From Panorpa germanica (taxonomy: Eukaryota; Arthropoda; Insecta; Mecoptera; Panorpidae), in the NCBI GenBank assembly GCA_963678705.1, contig OY783209.1, forward strand, positions 9,176,001-9,240,000: DNA of 64,000 bases. The letters are read 5' to 3'. The translations under genes were made by a program, and so were the position numbers. The first letter of the stretch is position 1. Each line of letters opens with the position of its first letter. Below the pieces are notes generated by a model. The model did no database searches. It worked only from the letters and a program-made list of their open reading frames with translations, and was not told the origin of the DNA. This document shows, one piece after another, positions 1 to 12,541 of this stretch.

Positions 1-743
1 ACGGTGTATTGGAAACGATTACTTGCGACGTCCACTTGCTTAGATTAGCATACCTTATAATAAGAGGAGTTTGTACTTTAATGTTTATCAATTACACCGC
101 TGTATTGAAACATACTGTATTTATACGTGCGTCTTCATTTGTATCTTAATCGAAGTATCTGAATAGTAAAGTGTCGTGCCTTAGACGAGCTCTGTATCAA
201 AATTTGTTGAGGGGCCCTAATGATGGGTAAAGATTTTTCACAAAAGGAACAAAGACGATCGCATTTAATTAAAATAATTATATATTTATTATACGTTATT
301 ACTTACAATTAATACTCCGAAAAACTAAGCTAAGTACGGCCTAACAGTTTAAGTGAGATTGTGGATTTTTACTTTTTACACACTTTTGGGGTCCTTTTAG
401 CCCGAGGGCCCCGTATCATTGATAGGCGGTAGCTACGCCACTGTATCTGAACTTGCTTGTAAACTGCAACTTCATCCGTGGTCGTCTTTGTGTTAACTAT
501 TTCATGGACAACGGATCTTGTGGTAGGAAAACGAACAGAATATAATATGCACTTTTATTATAAACATTAAAGTAGAAAATTCATTTCATGATATAGTACT
601 AATACGAAGCAACTCGAATAGTAGTACCTACATAAATATCGGCGTCGCAAGTAGTCAGCTTTGCTGTGAGAGCAGTCCTTATACTCTCACATATATTTTT
701 TCTAAAGCTTATTAAATATAAATGTATATTTTTGTGATTGCAG
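1..743 (+). other. Intron sequence upstream of the last exon of the first gene
   Basis: No reading frame I can support lies here. The stretch ends in a good 3' splice site (TTTTTGTGATTGCAG, AG at 742-743), so at least its right part is intron of a gene entering from the left. It holds a small hAT-like element at 164-443. Confidence 0.6.
164..443. mobile_element. Non-autonomous hAT-like element with 8-bp target duplication
   Basis: The 280-bp segment is flanked by a perfect 8-bp direct repeat TATCTGAA (156-163 and 444-451). The right end reads GCTACGCCACTG, the complement of the CAGTGGCG terminus common in hAT elements. The left end (TAGTAAAGTG) is eroded. Internal GGGGCCCT-type blocks near 214 and 405 are in inverted orientation. 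There is no coding capacity. Superfamily assignment rests on the 8-bp duplication plus the CAGTG-like end. Confidence 0.7.
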
Positions 744-1010
744 CAAACGATAGCCCAATTGCATCAAAATCCAAATGTACAAATGCAAACAATACAGCAG
801 CTACCTTCATTACCGGTTGTAACCACAAGCGGCATGTCCAGCCCCCCACCTCTAGTGCATCTTGCTCAACCTACAACTGTACAAACTGGAATGATGCACG
901 CGGGTAATTTAGTGCAAATTCAGCAACATAATGGTCCAAATGACATTACTCACATTGCACACCGAATTATTTTACAACCAGCTTCACATCCCATTTACTT
1001 GCCTCACTAA
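744..1010 (+). CDS. C-terminal exon of a Gln-rich protein, possibly a transcription factor (partial)
   Basis: After the acceptor AG at 742-743 the frame runs 88 codons to TAA at 1008-1010. The peptide is rich in Gln, Pro, Thr, Val and His, with runs such as QTIAQLHQNP, SSPPPLVHLAQ and LVQIQQHN, and ends IILQPASHPIYLPH. This is low-complexity, activation-domain-like composition with no catalytic motif. I do not recognise the gene. A role in transcription is inferred from composition only. The 3' UTR probably ends near an AATAAA at about 1440. The rest of the protein lies left of the window. Confidence 0.65.
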   Translation, partial: QTIAQLHQNPNVQMQTIQQLPSLPVVTTSGMSSPPPLVHLAQPTTVQTGMMHAGNLVQIQQHNGPNDITHIAHRIILQPASHPIYLPH

Positions 1011-2757
1011 AATGTTGCAAAATATTTTATTATCTTAGGTTTGGAGGAGAACTATCTAATAAGTCAACAATATTTTATCGATGAATTATTTTATTATTAT
1101 TATTACGCACTTAGATCTTTTTTAAATTTATTAATTCAATCTCGATTTTTTAATACTTTAAAATTAGTATTTATTTTCATTTTTTTACGTAGATAAATAT
1201 ATTATGTAAGGCGCGAAAATTTATTTTTATATAAATCTAATCACAATTTATATTAATTTATTAGTTTGTAAAACTATTGCTTAAAACATTTCTTAGAAGG
1301 TTACTAGTATTGGGCAGTTATTGCCCGTGGATTACAAATGATTATTTGTAATTGTGAACTAAGTGCAATTCTTTCTTATTATTAGCTACATACAGTTAAT
1401 CATGAAGTTCAAAATTAAGCTGCCATTTATTTATTGATTAAATAAAGTTATCAGTTCATTAGTTCTTAAACACATACTAAGTATTCCTTTCTTAATAGTT
1501 GTTATTTAGTATAAACCTGGGGTGAGACACTTTTTCACAATCTAAGCAGTTATTTGAAAGTAATAAATAAAAATGAAGACAGTAATTGATGAATTATTAT
1601 ATTGTTATTTATTACACATTCATACAAAATTTACCCCACACCAATTTACTCAGGCTTTTAAAATTCCGGTGCACAAATAGTAAAAAATATATGATAAACC
1701 TACAAACGAAATTGAGCTACGTTTCTTATCCCTGGTATATACTTGCTTTTCATGTAAAAATTCTATAAAGATGGCAAATTTAAAGAAAACATAGTTATAT
1801 ACGAGATAGGTGCAAAAAGGTTCTAGTTAACTATTTTGCAACGCGGACATGGTGTTTGTGATACCGAAATACTCCTACAGTATTTCTTCTCTAGCCTTTA
1901 ACATTTTAATTAAGGAAGTAGCAACATCTTCATAAAGCTCCCTATGGGTTACTCTTTCTACTCTATGAAAAAAATTTAATAATCCATTCTTTCACGGTAT
2001 AAAAAAGTTTAAGCTTACGGTACACAATTCTGTAAACTATCATAGCATATTTGATTGAAAGGAGTATCTCCAAAGAACTGACGCAAAATAGCTGATATCA
2101 CCGACATATTCATTTACTCATAGTTAACTGGAAATTTTTTTTGCCTATCTCTTATATAAAAAAAATTATCACTTGAAGTGCTGTTTTTTCATGAAGTGAC
2201 TTATATATAAAAAATATTGTAAGGTGCGGGAAAAGGTACTACCGTTTATTGTTAGACAATATTACAATAAGATTTATATAGTATGTATATATAAGAAATT
2301 AATAACTAATTAAACATAAATAGGCTCTTATCTAATAGATATACGTAACTAGAAATTAATTGTTTAATGTATTATATTAAATATTTACAATGAAAAATAA
2401 AGTAGATTATGTATTTTTTAGAAGAACTTTTTAGTAATGTCGTTAATCAATTTGTATAAGTCATGCAGAGAATTAGTTAACTTGCCCAGCTCGTGAAATA
2501 GATCCAATTATTACTTGATTATAATAATACATTACATCCCTTTAATTATACTTTGAAGTAGTAATAAATTATAATATTGATCCAATACAAAAATAAACTT
2601 ATACGTTTCAAGTGTGTTTCTCGTATTAGGCAAATTGTCTACTTCTAAAACTAAGTAAGTTCAACATAACTATTATCTTTAATTTGCAATTTGGATACAA
2701 ATCTTTCGTAATATTTATTATACGATATGAAAGCTAAAAAGAACTATTCAAGTATTA
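1011..2757 (+). other. 3' UTR and AT-rich intergenic sequence
   Basis: Very AT-rich sequence follows the stop of the Gln-rich exon, with a candidate polyadenylation signal AATAAA near 1440. I see no gene or repeat with confidence up to the small element at 2758. Confidence 0.6.
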
Positions 2758-3084
2758 TAGAGTAAGATCCCAGAGCGATCTGACATAACTTATTTTCAAA
2801 AGCATAAAGCATCAAAAGCAGTTCTGGCCCATGGAAAGCGTCTGACACTTTTAATTTTACTTCAGAATAACATTCTACAAAATATATTTAAAAATCAGTC
2901 ATACAAATTTAAGTAAAGTAACTCTGATTTTTAGTTACCTTTCTCACCTGGTACCTGCCCAGGTGTCACCGAGCGAACTCCACAAATACGCAGGTATTAA
3001 AAGTACATGTAGAGACTACTTAGAACCGAAAGTTCTATGCTTTTGAAAATAAGTTATGTCAGATCGCTCTGGGATCTTGGACTA
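2758..3084. mobile_element. Short TIR element (MITE), possible TA target site
   Basis: About 43 bp at the left end (from AAGATCCCAGAGCGATCTGA at 2764) return as the reverse complement at 3037-3079. The ends are TAGAGT/TAGTCC followed by AAGATCCCAGAG, flanked by TA on both sides, which fits a Tc1/mariner-type TA duplication but does not prove it. There is no coding sequence. The copy lies between two convergent genes. Confidence 0.7.
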
Positions 3085-3304
3085 TTAGATCAAGAGAAAA
3101 TCGACAGACAAGTGATGCAAAGCAGATCACACAATCGACAGTGCACTATAAAATAGTGTTACTTAAATTTTTTTTAAAGAAAATAATAACAAATTTTAGA
3201 AAAAATTTGATTAAATTTTATTTGAAACATGCTTAAACCACACATTTTATTGCTAAGATTAATATTAAATATCAGTTTAATTTATTCGTCATATTCCCAT
3301 TTAC

Positions 3305-6300
3305 TCAGTCGCTATCGCTATCTACTAAACTTTTAATCACCGATAATGTCTTCTGTTGTTGATCATCATCAATATAAATGGGCTTGCTTTGAGGTGTTGT
3401 TGTCGATAATCCTCTGGCACTGCGCAATGTACGTCCAGAAGCTAGCAAATTGAAATAAATGCAGTATAAGTTTGTTAACATTTTTAAAACATTAATCTTT
3501 ATCATTTTTAAATTAATAACACCTACTTTCAATAATAACTGATGTATCCAATTCGGAAATTTCCCTTTTTACCGAAACTTTAGGACGTAATCGTCTGCAC
3601 TTAGTATATGTTGGTTCTCCTTTTAAGCCATAGCATTGTAATTGATAAAGCATTGCATCAATTTTCTGTCGCTCAGTCGTACAACCTTATTGAAAAAGAA
3701 CCATCATGAAACATAAGGATCAAATTTATAAAGTAACATTCGCTTACCTTCAAATAATTTATTGTATTTTACTTTTATTCCAGCAGCTTGAATGTATGAT
3801 TTAAATGTATCTATATCATTTTTATTTGTTGTAACTCTTTTACGAGCATCATAATTATTTCGAGGGTAACTTTGAACTTTAGCTCCTCTACTGCTGTTGA
3901 ATTGTTTATAAGAAGATGAAGATTCAGAGTCCGACGAACTATTTCGACAGGTTTCTTGTTTTTGACAAATAACCTTCTGGACTGTTTTAACTACTTTAAC
4001 ATCTCCAAAATATATTTCATTAGGAATACTTCTTGAGTCAGTATCACTATCACTATAACGTCTAAAAATACAAAAATATAAGGAATTATTCTTTTTAACA
4101 AAAAAATAGAGATTATTTTTATTAAATTCTTTTAATCACCTGACACTTTCAATAGGTTTTTCTATTATTTTTATTTTTTCGATGGGTTTTGCTTTTTCTA
4201 TAGGTTTTTTGACTACTGGCTGTGGTTTCCGTCCAGCAGCTTGAATATATGATATAAATGAATCTATTTCACGTACTTCTGAATTGATGTTTCTAGGAGT
4301 ACCACAATCATTATTTCGAGAGAAACTTTGACCTCTACGACTGGTGTTTCGCCCCCTACTACATTTTGCTGTATTTGGTCGGTTTACAGTATTATCTGGA
4401 GTTCCAAAATAAACTTCATTTGGAATGTGGGAATCGCTTTCAGATGAGCTGGAGTCTTCGGTTGTCGATCTAATGAAATAAAAAAAAGTTATTAAGATAA
4501 TCTAGGGAACCATTTAGAGCGATAAAACTTTAGTTTACTAACTCATTCTTGTCAATTTCACTTATAGTGTCTGTTTTATCAATATTCAATTCCTGCTGTT
4601 CAGCTTTCTCTATCGGTAAGTCTTCAGTAGGTATTTCATTAGGAGATGTAACATTTATTTCTTCATCATCTGATTGCTCGGAAGTGCTTTCGTGCTCATC
4701 CACCTCCATGGTCTCGGTAGATAGATCTTCAGGCAAAAATACATCCATAACTATATCTGGAACTGTATCTGTATGTGGTTCTGGTTGTTCTTCTTCAGGA
4801 AGTGGTTCAGTTATTAACGTTCTTAATTCAATATCACTCTCCTCACTACTACTTTCTAATATTTTACGTTTATTACACTTATAAATTTGAGACCTGCTTT
4901 GTTTTTTTTCCATTTCTGTAAGTTAATCATAAAATAAAAAGAAATTAATGAATTCCAAGAAATAATACATACATTGGATATGATTACAATTCTTACCATT
5001 TTCAGATTCAGAACTATCAGATACTTTACCAATAGACGGACCTGCAGATATTATTATTGCGTTTTGCAAAAGTTTCTGTGTTTCAATTTGCTTTAACAAT
5101 ATTGTCGATTGTTTTTTAGATTTTGGTTTTGGTTTTTCTTTAGGCAAATCTTTTATTATTGAATCAACAATGCATAGTGGTGGAGAAGATGCAATAGTTG
5201 CTAATGGTGGTGTTAGTGCTTCTTCCAAATCTAAACAGAATAAGAGAATTTATTAAATGTGGGAGTAACAATAATATTTAACAACTGAAATCAAATAGTA
5301 ACTGGAAATATAAATTCTACAACTTAAGTAAGCTCGTTAATAGGAAAAAGAACCAACCAATAACAGATTCTTTAGAGTCTTTTGAACTGTCTTCACTTTC
5401 ATCTGAACGCTCTAATATTCTCCTTCTTCTCTTGCATTTCTGCTTCTTTTTTTTCTGAAAATTCTCTGGAAAACTTCCTATACCACAAATGTCCACATCA
5501 GCGTTTGGAATATGTTCCTCGTTTAATTCCATATCTGATTGAGGTTGCGATTCAACTTTTGATATTGGAGAATCGACGTTTTCGTCAGTAATTATTTCAA
5601 TGTGAGGTTCCATATCAAAGTCTGTGTTAGATAGTTCTTTAGATTCCGGTAAAATATCTTCTTCAAGTAAATCCTCAGATCCCTCAGAACCATTTTCATT
5701 GTCAGAATATAACTTTTTATTAATATTATCGTATTGATCTGCTTCTAATTCCATATCTGATTGAAGTTCAGATCCTACTTTTGATGATGCCGAATCATTT
5801 ATTTCTTCATTAATTACTTGCGTTTGACTTTCTACACCAGTATTAGGTAGTCCTATAGGTCCCACAGAAATATTTTCTTGGAGTAAATCTTCAGAACCAT
5901 TTTCATTGTCAGAATATAATTTATCATTAATGTTACTGTCTTGCTGAACATGTTCAGTAATTTCTACATCTATAAATGAGTTATTATTTAGATGGCAGTG
6001 ATTTTCTGAATCAACTTGTGCATCTTCTTCAACTGAAGTATCAGATTCTGGAGAAACGTTTTCAGTTTCAGAATGTGCGTGTTCCACTTTTTCTGGTCCT
6101 GATTCTAAATCTATGGAAGAATTATTATTTAAATGTACCTCATTCTCAGATAGTAAAGAATGAACAGATTCATTCTCATCTTCGAAAGCTGCATGATTTT
6201 TGTCAGATATAGATATAAAAGACTCTTCATCTGAGGCTTCAATTAATCGTTTACTTATGTTTGAGTCATTCAATTTCAATGTCGGCGAATTATTTCCTTC

Positions 6301-6528
6301 TGTTATTTCACGTATGTGTGAGTCTGCTGAATTAGGATCTACACAGTTAACACTTTCTCGAATTTCACTTTCAGAATCGTTAAAGTTGAGAAAAGCGCCA
6401 GGGCATGAAACCTCTGATATACCTTTTTCCTTAAAATCTCCCGACATATTTAGCTGCGAATATGATGAATTTATTTGTTCGTCAAGTAGATCTTCTGCTA
6501 CTTTTTGTTTAACAATAATTGAAGACAT
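3305..6528 (-). CDS. HIRIP3: HIRIP3-like histone chaperone with Chz1-type C-terminal motif
   Basis: Seven exons on the minus strand (6528-5358, 5230-4997, 4915-4543, 4469-4140, 4061-3748, 3685-3527, 3441-3305) join in frame to 905 residues. Residues 1-600 are highly acidic, Ser/Asp/Glu-rich and contain internal repeats (LYSDNENGSED twice, LNNNSFID/LNNNSSID). Exons 4 and 5 carry two related modules, IPNEVYFG...DSFISYIQAAG and IPNEIYFG...DTFKSYIQAAG. Only the second continues into the conserved YNKLFEG...LKGEP...KCRRLR segment and then into LDTSVIIETSGRTLRSARG (about residues 851-868). That last stretch resembles the CHZ motif of yeast Chz1 and human HIRIP3, which bind H2A-H2B. The motif is split by the last intron. 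A nuclear H2A-H2B chaperone role is inferred from family. It is longer than the human protein, mostly because of the acidic N-terminal part. Confidence 0.78.
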
Positions 6529-7739
6529 TATTTACTGAATAATTAGTAAATATGATATGTACTAAAATGCAAATTAATATAATTTTTTCTGTTGCTATTA
6601 TTGTTTATATATCCCTTTCATTTTTATAAACAATTAGTTTTACATTATATGTATCACCCTTCACTTATAAATCTATATTATTACAAAAAGTCTTCTATGT
6701 CAATATCATCTTTGGGTATGTATAATTTATATATAAATCAAAACACAGCATAGATAAATGCACTAGTTTTATTAGAATTATGTGCAGAAGTATTGCTTAA
6801 TTCACGTATTATCAGCATCACGTTTTGAAAATATTATTTGAAGATGACAGCCCTCGTTAACTTTTGTTGTTGTTCCCATTTGTCCATTATACGTGGCCCC
6901 CATTCAAGGATTGGTAAATGGCGGCCAGTGTCTTTCTATATTTACTAAACTAGGCACGTCAACTACGAAAACATACACTTTACAAATAATATCAAAATAT
7001 AAAATTTAAAAAGTTTAAATAAATCCTATTTTTTCTTTGAAGAAAATATATTGGATGGTGACATCATGAAAACTATTGAAATCATAAGTTTAAAAACATT
7101 TATTACGTATCTGAATAAATTTTACTCTTGCTTCAACAAGTTTTTGTTAGTTCATTTCTTAAAATATAAGGCACATACTCATCAAAAAGCATCACCATAT
7201 TAACACACTCTCTTATTATTTTCCTTTATTTGAAGGTTATATTTTATAAATAGAATATCTGTTATTAATAGCTTAAAGTTTATATAGCTATTATAATGAT
7301 GCATTAAAAACATTTCCTATAGCAATGCAGTTCAGAATCGCAATCGTGCTGCTACGAAATATATTAATTAATATTTAATATTAATATATTTACTATCATC
7401 ATCTTATATAGAATAAACACCTACAAATTAGCAAATATAAACATATAAAATGAGGTAATACATTAAATAAAGTCAATAGCATACTAATTCATAAAAATAA
7501 CATTGACGGTAACGCTAACGAATTTTCCTGTAAGCACAGTGGCGTTTTAAAAATAGGACCAACGTGGAGAAAATAAATCAAAATGGAGAAACAAATGGAT
7601 AGCGCTATTAGCATAGGCAGTAGTGTTGTTATATGTACTTGTACATATAATCATATATATGATACAAATACTCTGTTTTAGCTACAATATCGATTGTTGG
7701 AGATTTGAACACAAATTAACCATATACATATAATGAAAC
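6529..7739. other. Intergenic, AT-rich
   Basis: This is the upstream region of the minus-strand HIRIP3-like gene. No convincing exon is seen. A CAGTGGCG hAT-end-like string occurs near 7539 without a detectable partner. Confidence 0.5.
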
Positions 7740-7759
7740 AATAGTCTCAGCATCTTGTA

Positions 7760-8230
7760 GCATCAAGATATAAAAGGATTTGGAAGAGAGAGATACCACA
7801 GTACTTAATAGAAAAAGACATAAAAAACATGAGAAGGATTGCAAGGTTTAGGTTGGGAAATAAGGAGAAAGGAAACAGATACTGGGCAAATAGAGAGGAA
7901 AGAATGTGTATAGTGTGCGGAACGGAGATTGAAACACTGGAGCACATTAAGTTTGATTGTCAGGAAAAAGTAGTGAGCGAGAAGAATATTGGGCAGCTAT
8001 TAAAGGGAGGCAGTGAAGGAAAGAGGTGGATGGCGGAAATAGAAAAAAGGAACGAAAAACAGGACAAAAAATAATCTCGTTATCTGGTTTGCATGTGGAA
8101 CATGAAGACTAAAAGTATAGAATAATTTTTTAGTTTTAATAAATAAATAAAGTTTAGTTTTAAGGTTCAATTGTTAAGATAGGAATGAAATGTAATAAGC
8201 ACACACAATTAATAATAAATAAATAATAAT
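7760..8230 (+). mobile_element. 5'-truncated non-LTR retrotransposon with 20-bp target duplication
   Basis: A perfect 20-bp direct repeat, AATAGTCTCAGCATCTTGTA, flanks the insert (7740-7759 and 8231-8250). The insert ends in an AATAAT-type tail, as expected for target-primed reverse transcription. Its reading frame (7829-8074) covers the extreme C-terminus of a reverse-transcriptase ORF2: ARFRLGN, RYW, CIVCG, ETLEHIKFDC (a CxxC...H...C zinc finger), then RWMAEI. Only the last part of ORF2 and the 3' UTR are present, so it is a dead-on-arrival copy. Related copies occur on the minus strand at about 24.0, 24.9, 28.9 and 33.6 kb. Confidence 0.85.
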
Positions 8231-8250
8231 AATAGTCTCAGCATCTTGTA

Positions 8251-9119
8251 TATATGCCTTTAAATGTATAATAGTTAAAATAAAACAAGGTGTGACATAT
8301 GTTGCTCTATTTTCAGGCGCAATATTTTCCATTAAATTACTGACTTCAATTTGAATTTAATCCATACCACTAATTACTCAAAAATTATTATATGGTTTGT
8401 GATTCATACTTAAAATCATACTTTAAAATGTGTTTTTTTGGCTTTTCGGCAATATTCTTTGCAATACAGTAAAGTAAAACTTTAAATTTATTAGTTCTTT
8501 TTACATATTACACATAAATTGGCAGTTTTTGCATTGTAAAATTGGACAGCTCTAGAGCCCAGTATGTACGGCACTGGGTCACTAAGCCGTAGTAACTTTG
8601 TATACAACGACCTATGACATCACCGATTATTTCGAGCGATGCTGCTTGCACACTAAGGACACCAAACATCACAGAACGACAAGGTGTTGCTAATATTTTG
8701 ATCAATATTTGTAATTTAAAAAAGTTAATGCCTCTAAAACCATTGAATATAATTCCATATACTACATAAATACATGCAATTTTTTACATTTGTTATTAGA
8801 TACTTTATTTATTGGCCACAAATAATTTAGTAAAGAGACTGGAAGGTTTTATTTTAAAATTTTGCGCAATGTTATACCTTATGCGGACCAACCTTGTCGT
8901 AACACCAACCTTATACTTTCTTTTGATGAAATAATCAATTCCGAAATGTTGATATTTTTATAATTCTGGCTTGCTTCAGTCGTCCGTTTAATTTGAACAT
9001 CAGTTGAATGAGAACTGTCGAAGTGGAAGGTATATTTATAAGCATTACTCTAGTACAAACATATATAAATATAGTGACTTTGAATTTAATAAAAATTTAG
9101 AAGAAAAGCGAATTCAAAG
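8251..9119. other. Intergenic region upstream of the 314-residue protein gene
   Basis: AT-rich. The last 150 bp presumably contain the promoter and 5' UTR of the gene starting at 9120. No further feature is supported. Confidence 0.4.
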
Positions 9120-11838
9120 ATGTCAAAAGACAGCAAAGAAGATTCAGGATATGGATTTAAGGATAAAGCAAAGGCTGAAGAAACTCTTCGACTTTTAGAA
9201 GAGCATGACATTGCGTACAGAAAACTTACGGTCCGAGGACTTCTTGGACGAGCTAAAAGAGTTCTAACATGTAAGTAAGTTTACCGATACTAATCTAATG
9301 TTATTGTTTGGATTATACATTTTTTATACTCTATTTTTATACTCTATTGTAAAATGTTTTGTGTTCTAAATAATTCTATATATAAATATAGAAGGCGATA
9401 TTTTTCTTAACAGAATACACATTACTTTTTGAAAGTTTGGAAATTCAAATATTTATCATGTAGACTACTACTTTATCGATATTAAGAAAAAAAAAAAACT
9501 TCGTTATTTTTAAAAATGACTAATACATAATATTTAAATGGGCTTGTGTCCTATGTCTTAATTTTTATAAAAGTGTACTATATATTGCTAAAGTGGGTTT
9601 CTAGAACCTCAAATGTTCAATTATTTTTTAATAACGTTGTACACATTCCAAGTGCATGTGACATCACAATCCTTGTGTAAGGTTACCAACCTTACAGATC
9701 ATAAATTTGTGCTATATGTATTTATATATCAAAATATCAAATATTATTTACAGCTATTTCAAGGAACAATCAAATTTCAATATTATGTCTGCCTTAGCAG
9801 AGTTAAATAAAATAAAAACTTATTATTGTTTGACTTGACTTGATTATTCGACTACCAACAGCTACAGAACATTACCACAGGACTGACCTACTCAACAAAT
9901 AACTGACGTTAAAATGCATTTCACGTCATACAAATATGGCCGACCATTTCTAGCGCTAAAACTACAATTCAAACTTTTAATTGCTATATCTCCGTCAATA
10001 TTTAGATATTTAATAAAATAGACACGCCAATACACATTTATTAACATCAATTTCAATCAACAATTGAAAAATCGACCACTAAGAAATGAGGACACAAGCC
10101 CATTTTTAGAAATAGTAAAAAGTGTATTTCTATTATTATTATTGTTATTTATGTAGTCGGTGTTGAAGAAAAATAATTAACCCATTATTTTTTTTATTTA
10201 AAACGTTTTAAAAATTATATAGAAGCGTATCAATAAGGGTGTTTGCTTTTAAGTTTATTAATACACTATAAAATATAATATTATTGTCTCAACCACAAGT
10301 ATTTATTAGAGGAGCCCCAGTAGATTCAAAATCCGTTCAATCTAATATGACATTTTTTAGCTCTCACCATAAATTCATGAAAGTATTGAACCCTCTAAGC
10401 ATAGTACCATGAAAAAGTTTTTGTAGAGGTGGTGTTGAACTCTATTCGGGCCGCACTGTGCGTGTGAAACTGCGTTGAATATATTAATTTGCCTACTACA
10501 CATTTTTAACGATTAGATCATATGTATAATTAGCCTAATTTGTAAACATACACACTATAAATTTATAAGGACGGTTTCAAAATAAATTAAAACTCATAAC
10601 TCATGTAAATTACTACATAACATAAATATTTAATTATGTATCATAGTAAATATTATGTAATGAAACTGTTTAATAAATTAACAGTTTTTTTTCTCTATTA
10701 TTTTCAATGGCTATATATAAGAAGAGTTAGTTAATAATATAAGCTGGCGATAGCCGATTAAAATACCACAAACTTACACCCACATTGGTTAATAGGTCAG
10801 CTATTCTAAATCTTTATCTCATCAACATTGCTTTCTTTTTTCATTATGTTTCTATGTGAGTTCAAAATGAAAACCGTATATTACCACCAACGTGTATATT
10901 GATTTGCATAATTATCAGGGGTTACTTTCCTTCCTTTAAAAATTTATCAAATTTTATATTGTTTTCAGTAACTAAAGCAGAAGAAAAAATTAACAATATT
11001 AAGGCTGCTATGGAAGTTTTTGAAACTTGGTTAGCTGAAAATGGCGTGGATACAAGTAAGAAAGCAGCAAAGAAAACTGCAGATACTTCTGGAGAAGGCG
11101 AAAAGAAAGCTGAGACTGTACCAGGCTTGGGTTTCAAAGACAAAGAACGAGCTCTCGATACTTTGAAAGTACTAGAAGGTCGTGATCCTGATTATCAGAA
11201 ATTGGCTATAAAAGGACTAATTGGCAGTGCCAAAAGAGTGTTACCAAGTAAGTGTACAAGTATTAGTATATTTATCAGGCGTATCATACTGGGATTAATA
11301 AAAGTAACTATTTTTTATTTTAGGTACAAAGGATGAAACCAAAATTAATAACATTAATGAAGCTTTGGAAGTGTTCAATAAATTTTTGGATGACTTTGAC
11401 GCTAAAAATATGTCTAAGCAGACATTGGCCTATCTCCCATATGAAACTGTGAAAGTATTTTTACCTTTAGCTGAAAAATATGGAGTAAATGTGAAACCAG
11501 TTTCACAATTTTTAGAGGATTATGAAAAAGTAGAAAATTATAAGCATTTAAGAACAATAAAGCAGCCAGATACTGAAATTACTTGGGATATTGTTCGTAA
11601 TAAAGAACTGAAAAAACTTACTGATACTTTTGAAGCTGAATATCCTAATTTGTTTGAAGATAATAAAGATCCTAGTGAAATTCATCTAAAAATGATCCTC
11701 TGGGGTTACAGTCCTAACGCTGGAAGAATTAAAACATTGTCTACCCAAATGGCTGGAATGGAATTGTCTGATAAACGGGGAACTAAAAGGAAGTCTGGTG
11801 GTGACTCCGACGAGGACGAATCTCCCAAGAAGAAATAA
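9120..11838 (+). CDS. Unrecognised conserved-looking protein, 314 residues, with an internal tandem repeat
   Basis: Exons 9120-9270, 10969-11247 and 11324-11838 join in frame (945 nt) with GT-AG sites. The protein contains the same module twice: GFKDKAKAEETLRLLEEHD...LLGRAKRVL at residues 11-50 and GFKDKERALDTLKVLEGRD...LIGSAKRVL at about 98-142. Each copy is followed by an intron at the same place and a TK-E-KINNI-A-EVF helix. The C-terminal half holds LAYLPYETVKVFLPLAEKYG and TWDIVRNKELKKL. The tail KRGTKRKSGGDSDEDESPKKK looks like a bipartite nuclear localisation signal in an acidic context. I do not recognise the family and assign no function. The first intron hosts a TIR element at 9538-10103. 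The start is the first ATG of the frame, after an A-rich leader. Confidence 0.82.
9538..10103 (+). mobile_element. Copy 1 of the AATGGGCTTGTGTCC TIR family
   Basis: Ends are ATGGGCTTGTGTCC and GGACACAAGCCCAT, a perfect 14-bp inverted repeat. It lies in intron 1 of the 314-residue protein gene and lacks the roughly 65-bp segment TCCTTATATGTTAGGAG...GGGATTCAAC seen in longer copies. Non-coding. Confidence 0.88.
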
Positions 11839-12541
11839 TTATATTTTCTCCTCTTCGACAAACTTATATTATTATATACTTATATTTATGATACTACATA
11901 TTATACATCTATTATAGTTGATTAATTGTACAAAAGAAATTTTTTTTTTTATTGTGCGACAGTGTTTTTCCGAAAATAAAAAGATTAACAATATTTAAAA
12001 GTCATAGTTATCATTTGCAAATTTAAAAAAAACTACACAAGAAATATAAAGCACACCGATTTTTGCCTACTTCTGCCATCTGTTATTTATATCTATTCGT
12101 CATCTTAGCCTCCAACCATTTCTTGAAGAAAAAAACACAAAAAAGAAACACAAAAGCTGTCAAATGGTTAACAGTATGGCGCCGGTACTTAATTAAAAAT
12201 AATATTTTAAAAGATAAATCTCATTATATTATAAATATAACTTTCATTTGTGTTTATTTATATTACTATTTATAAAATGCAATAGAAATTCTACTTGCTC
12301 TAATGATCATTTTTAATTATGAAAAATGTAAACAAAGAAAATGAAATATGGGGCAAATGTGCGAAAGTGTATACAATTTGTGAATTAATTAATATTTGAG
12401 TAAATAAAATATAATTTATACAATGTGGACTACAAATAATTTTAAATACCTTATTATTAAAGTATAAATAAATGTTTCTTCAGTGTTGAATGATGATTGA
12501 AGTTATCATTTCATTAAATTTTGGGCTTTTAAAGTGTTGTA
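11839..12541. other. Intergenic region between two same-strand genes
   Basis: Contains the 3' UTR of the 314-residue protein gene (AATAAA near 11976) and the upstream region of the EF-hand/MCC gene. AT-rich, with no other feature seen. Confidence 0.5.

Noticed and set aside
4549-4884. 111-codon plus-strand frame rich in serine
   Set aside because: It is the antisense shadow of the acidic third exon of the HIRIP3-like gene.
5382-6538. Three plus-strand frames (69, 78 and 112 codons)
   Set aside because: Antisense shadows of HIRIP3-like exon 1; no splice or composition support.
8508-8705. 65-codon minus-strand frame
   Set aside because: No conserved motif, splice context or repeat membership; within chance expectation.
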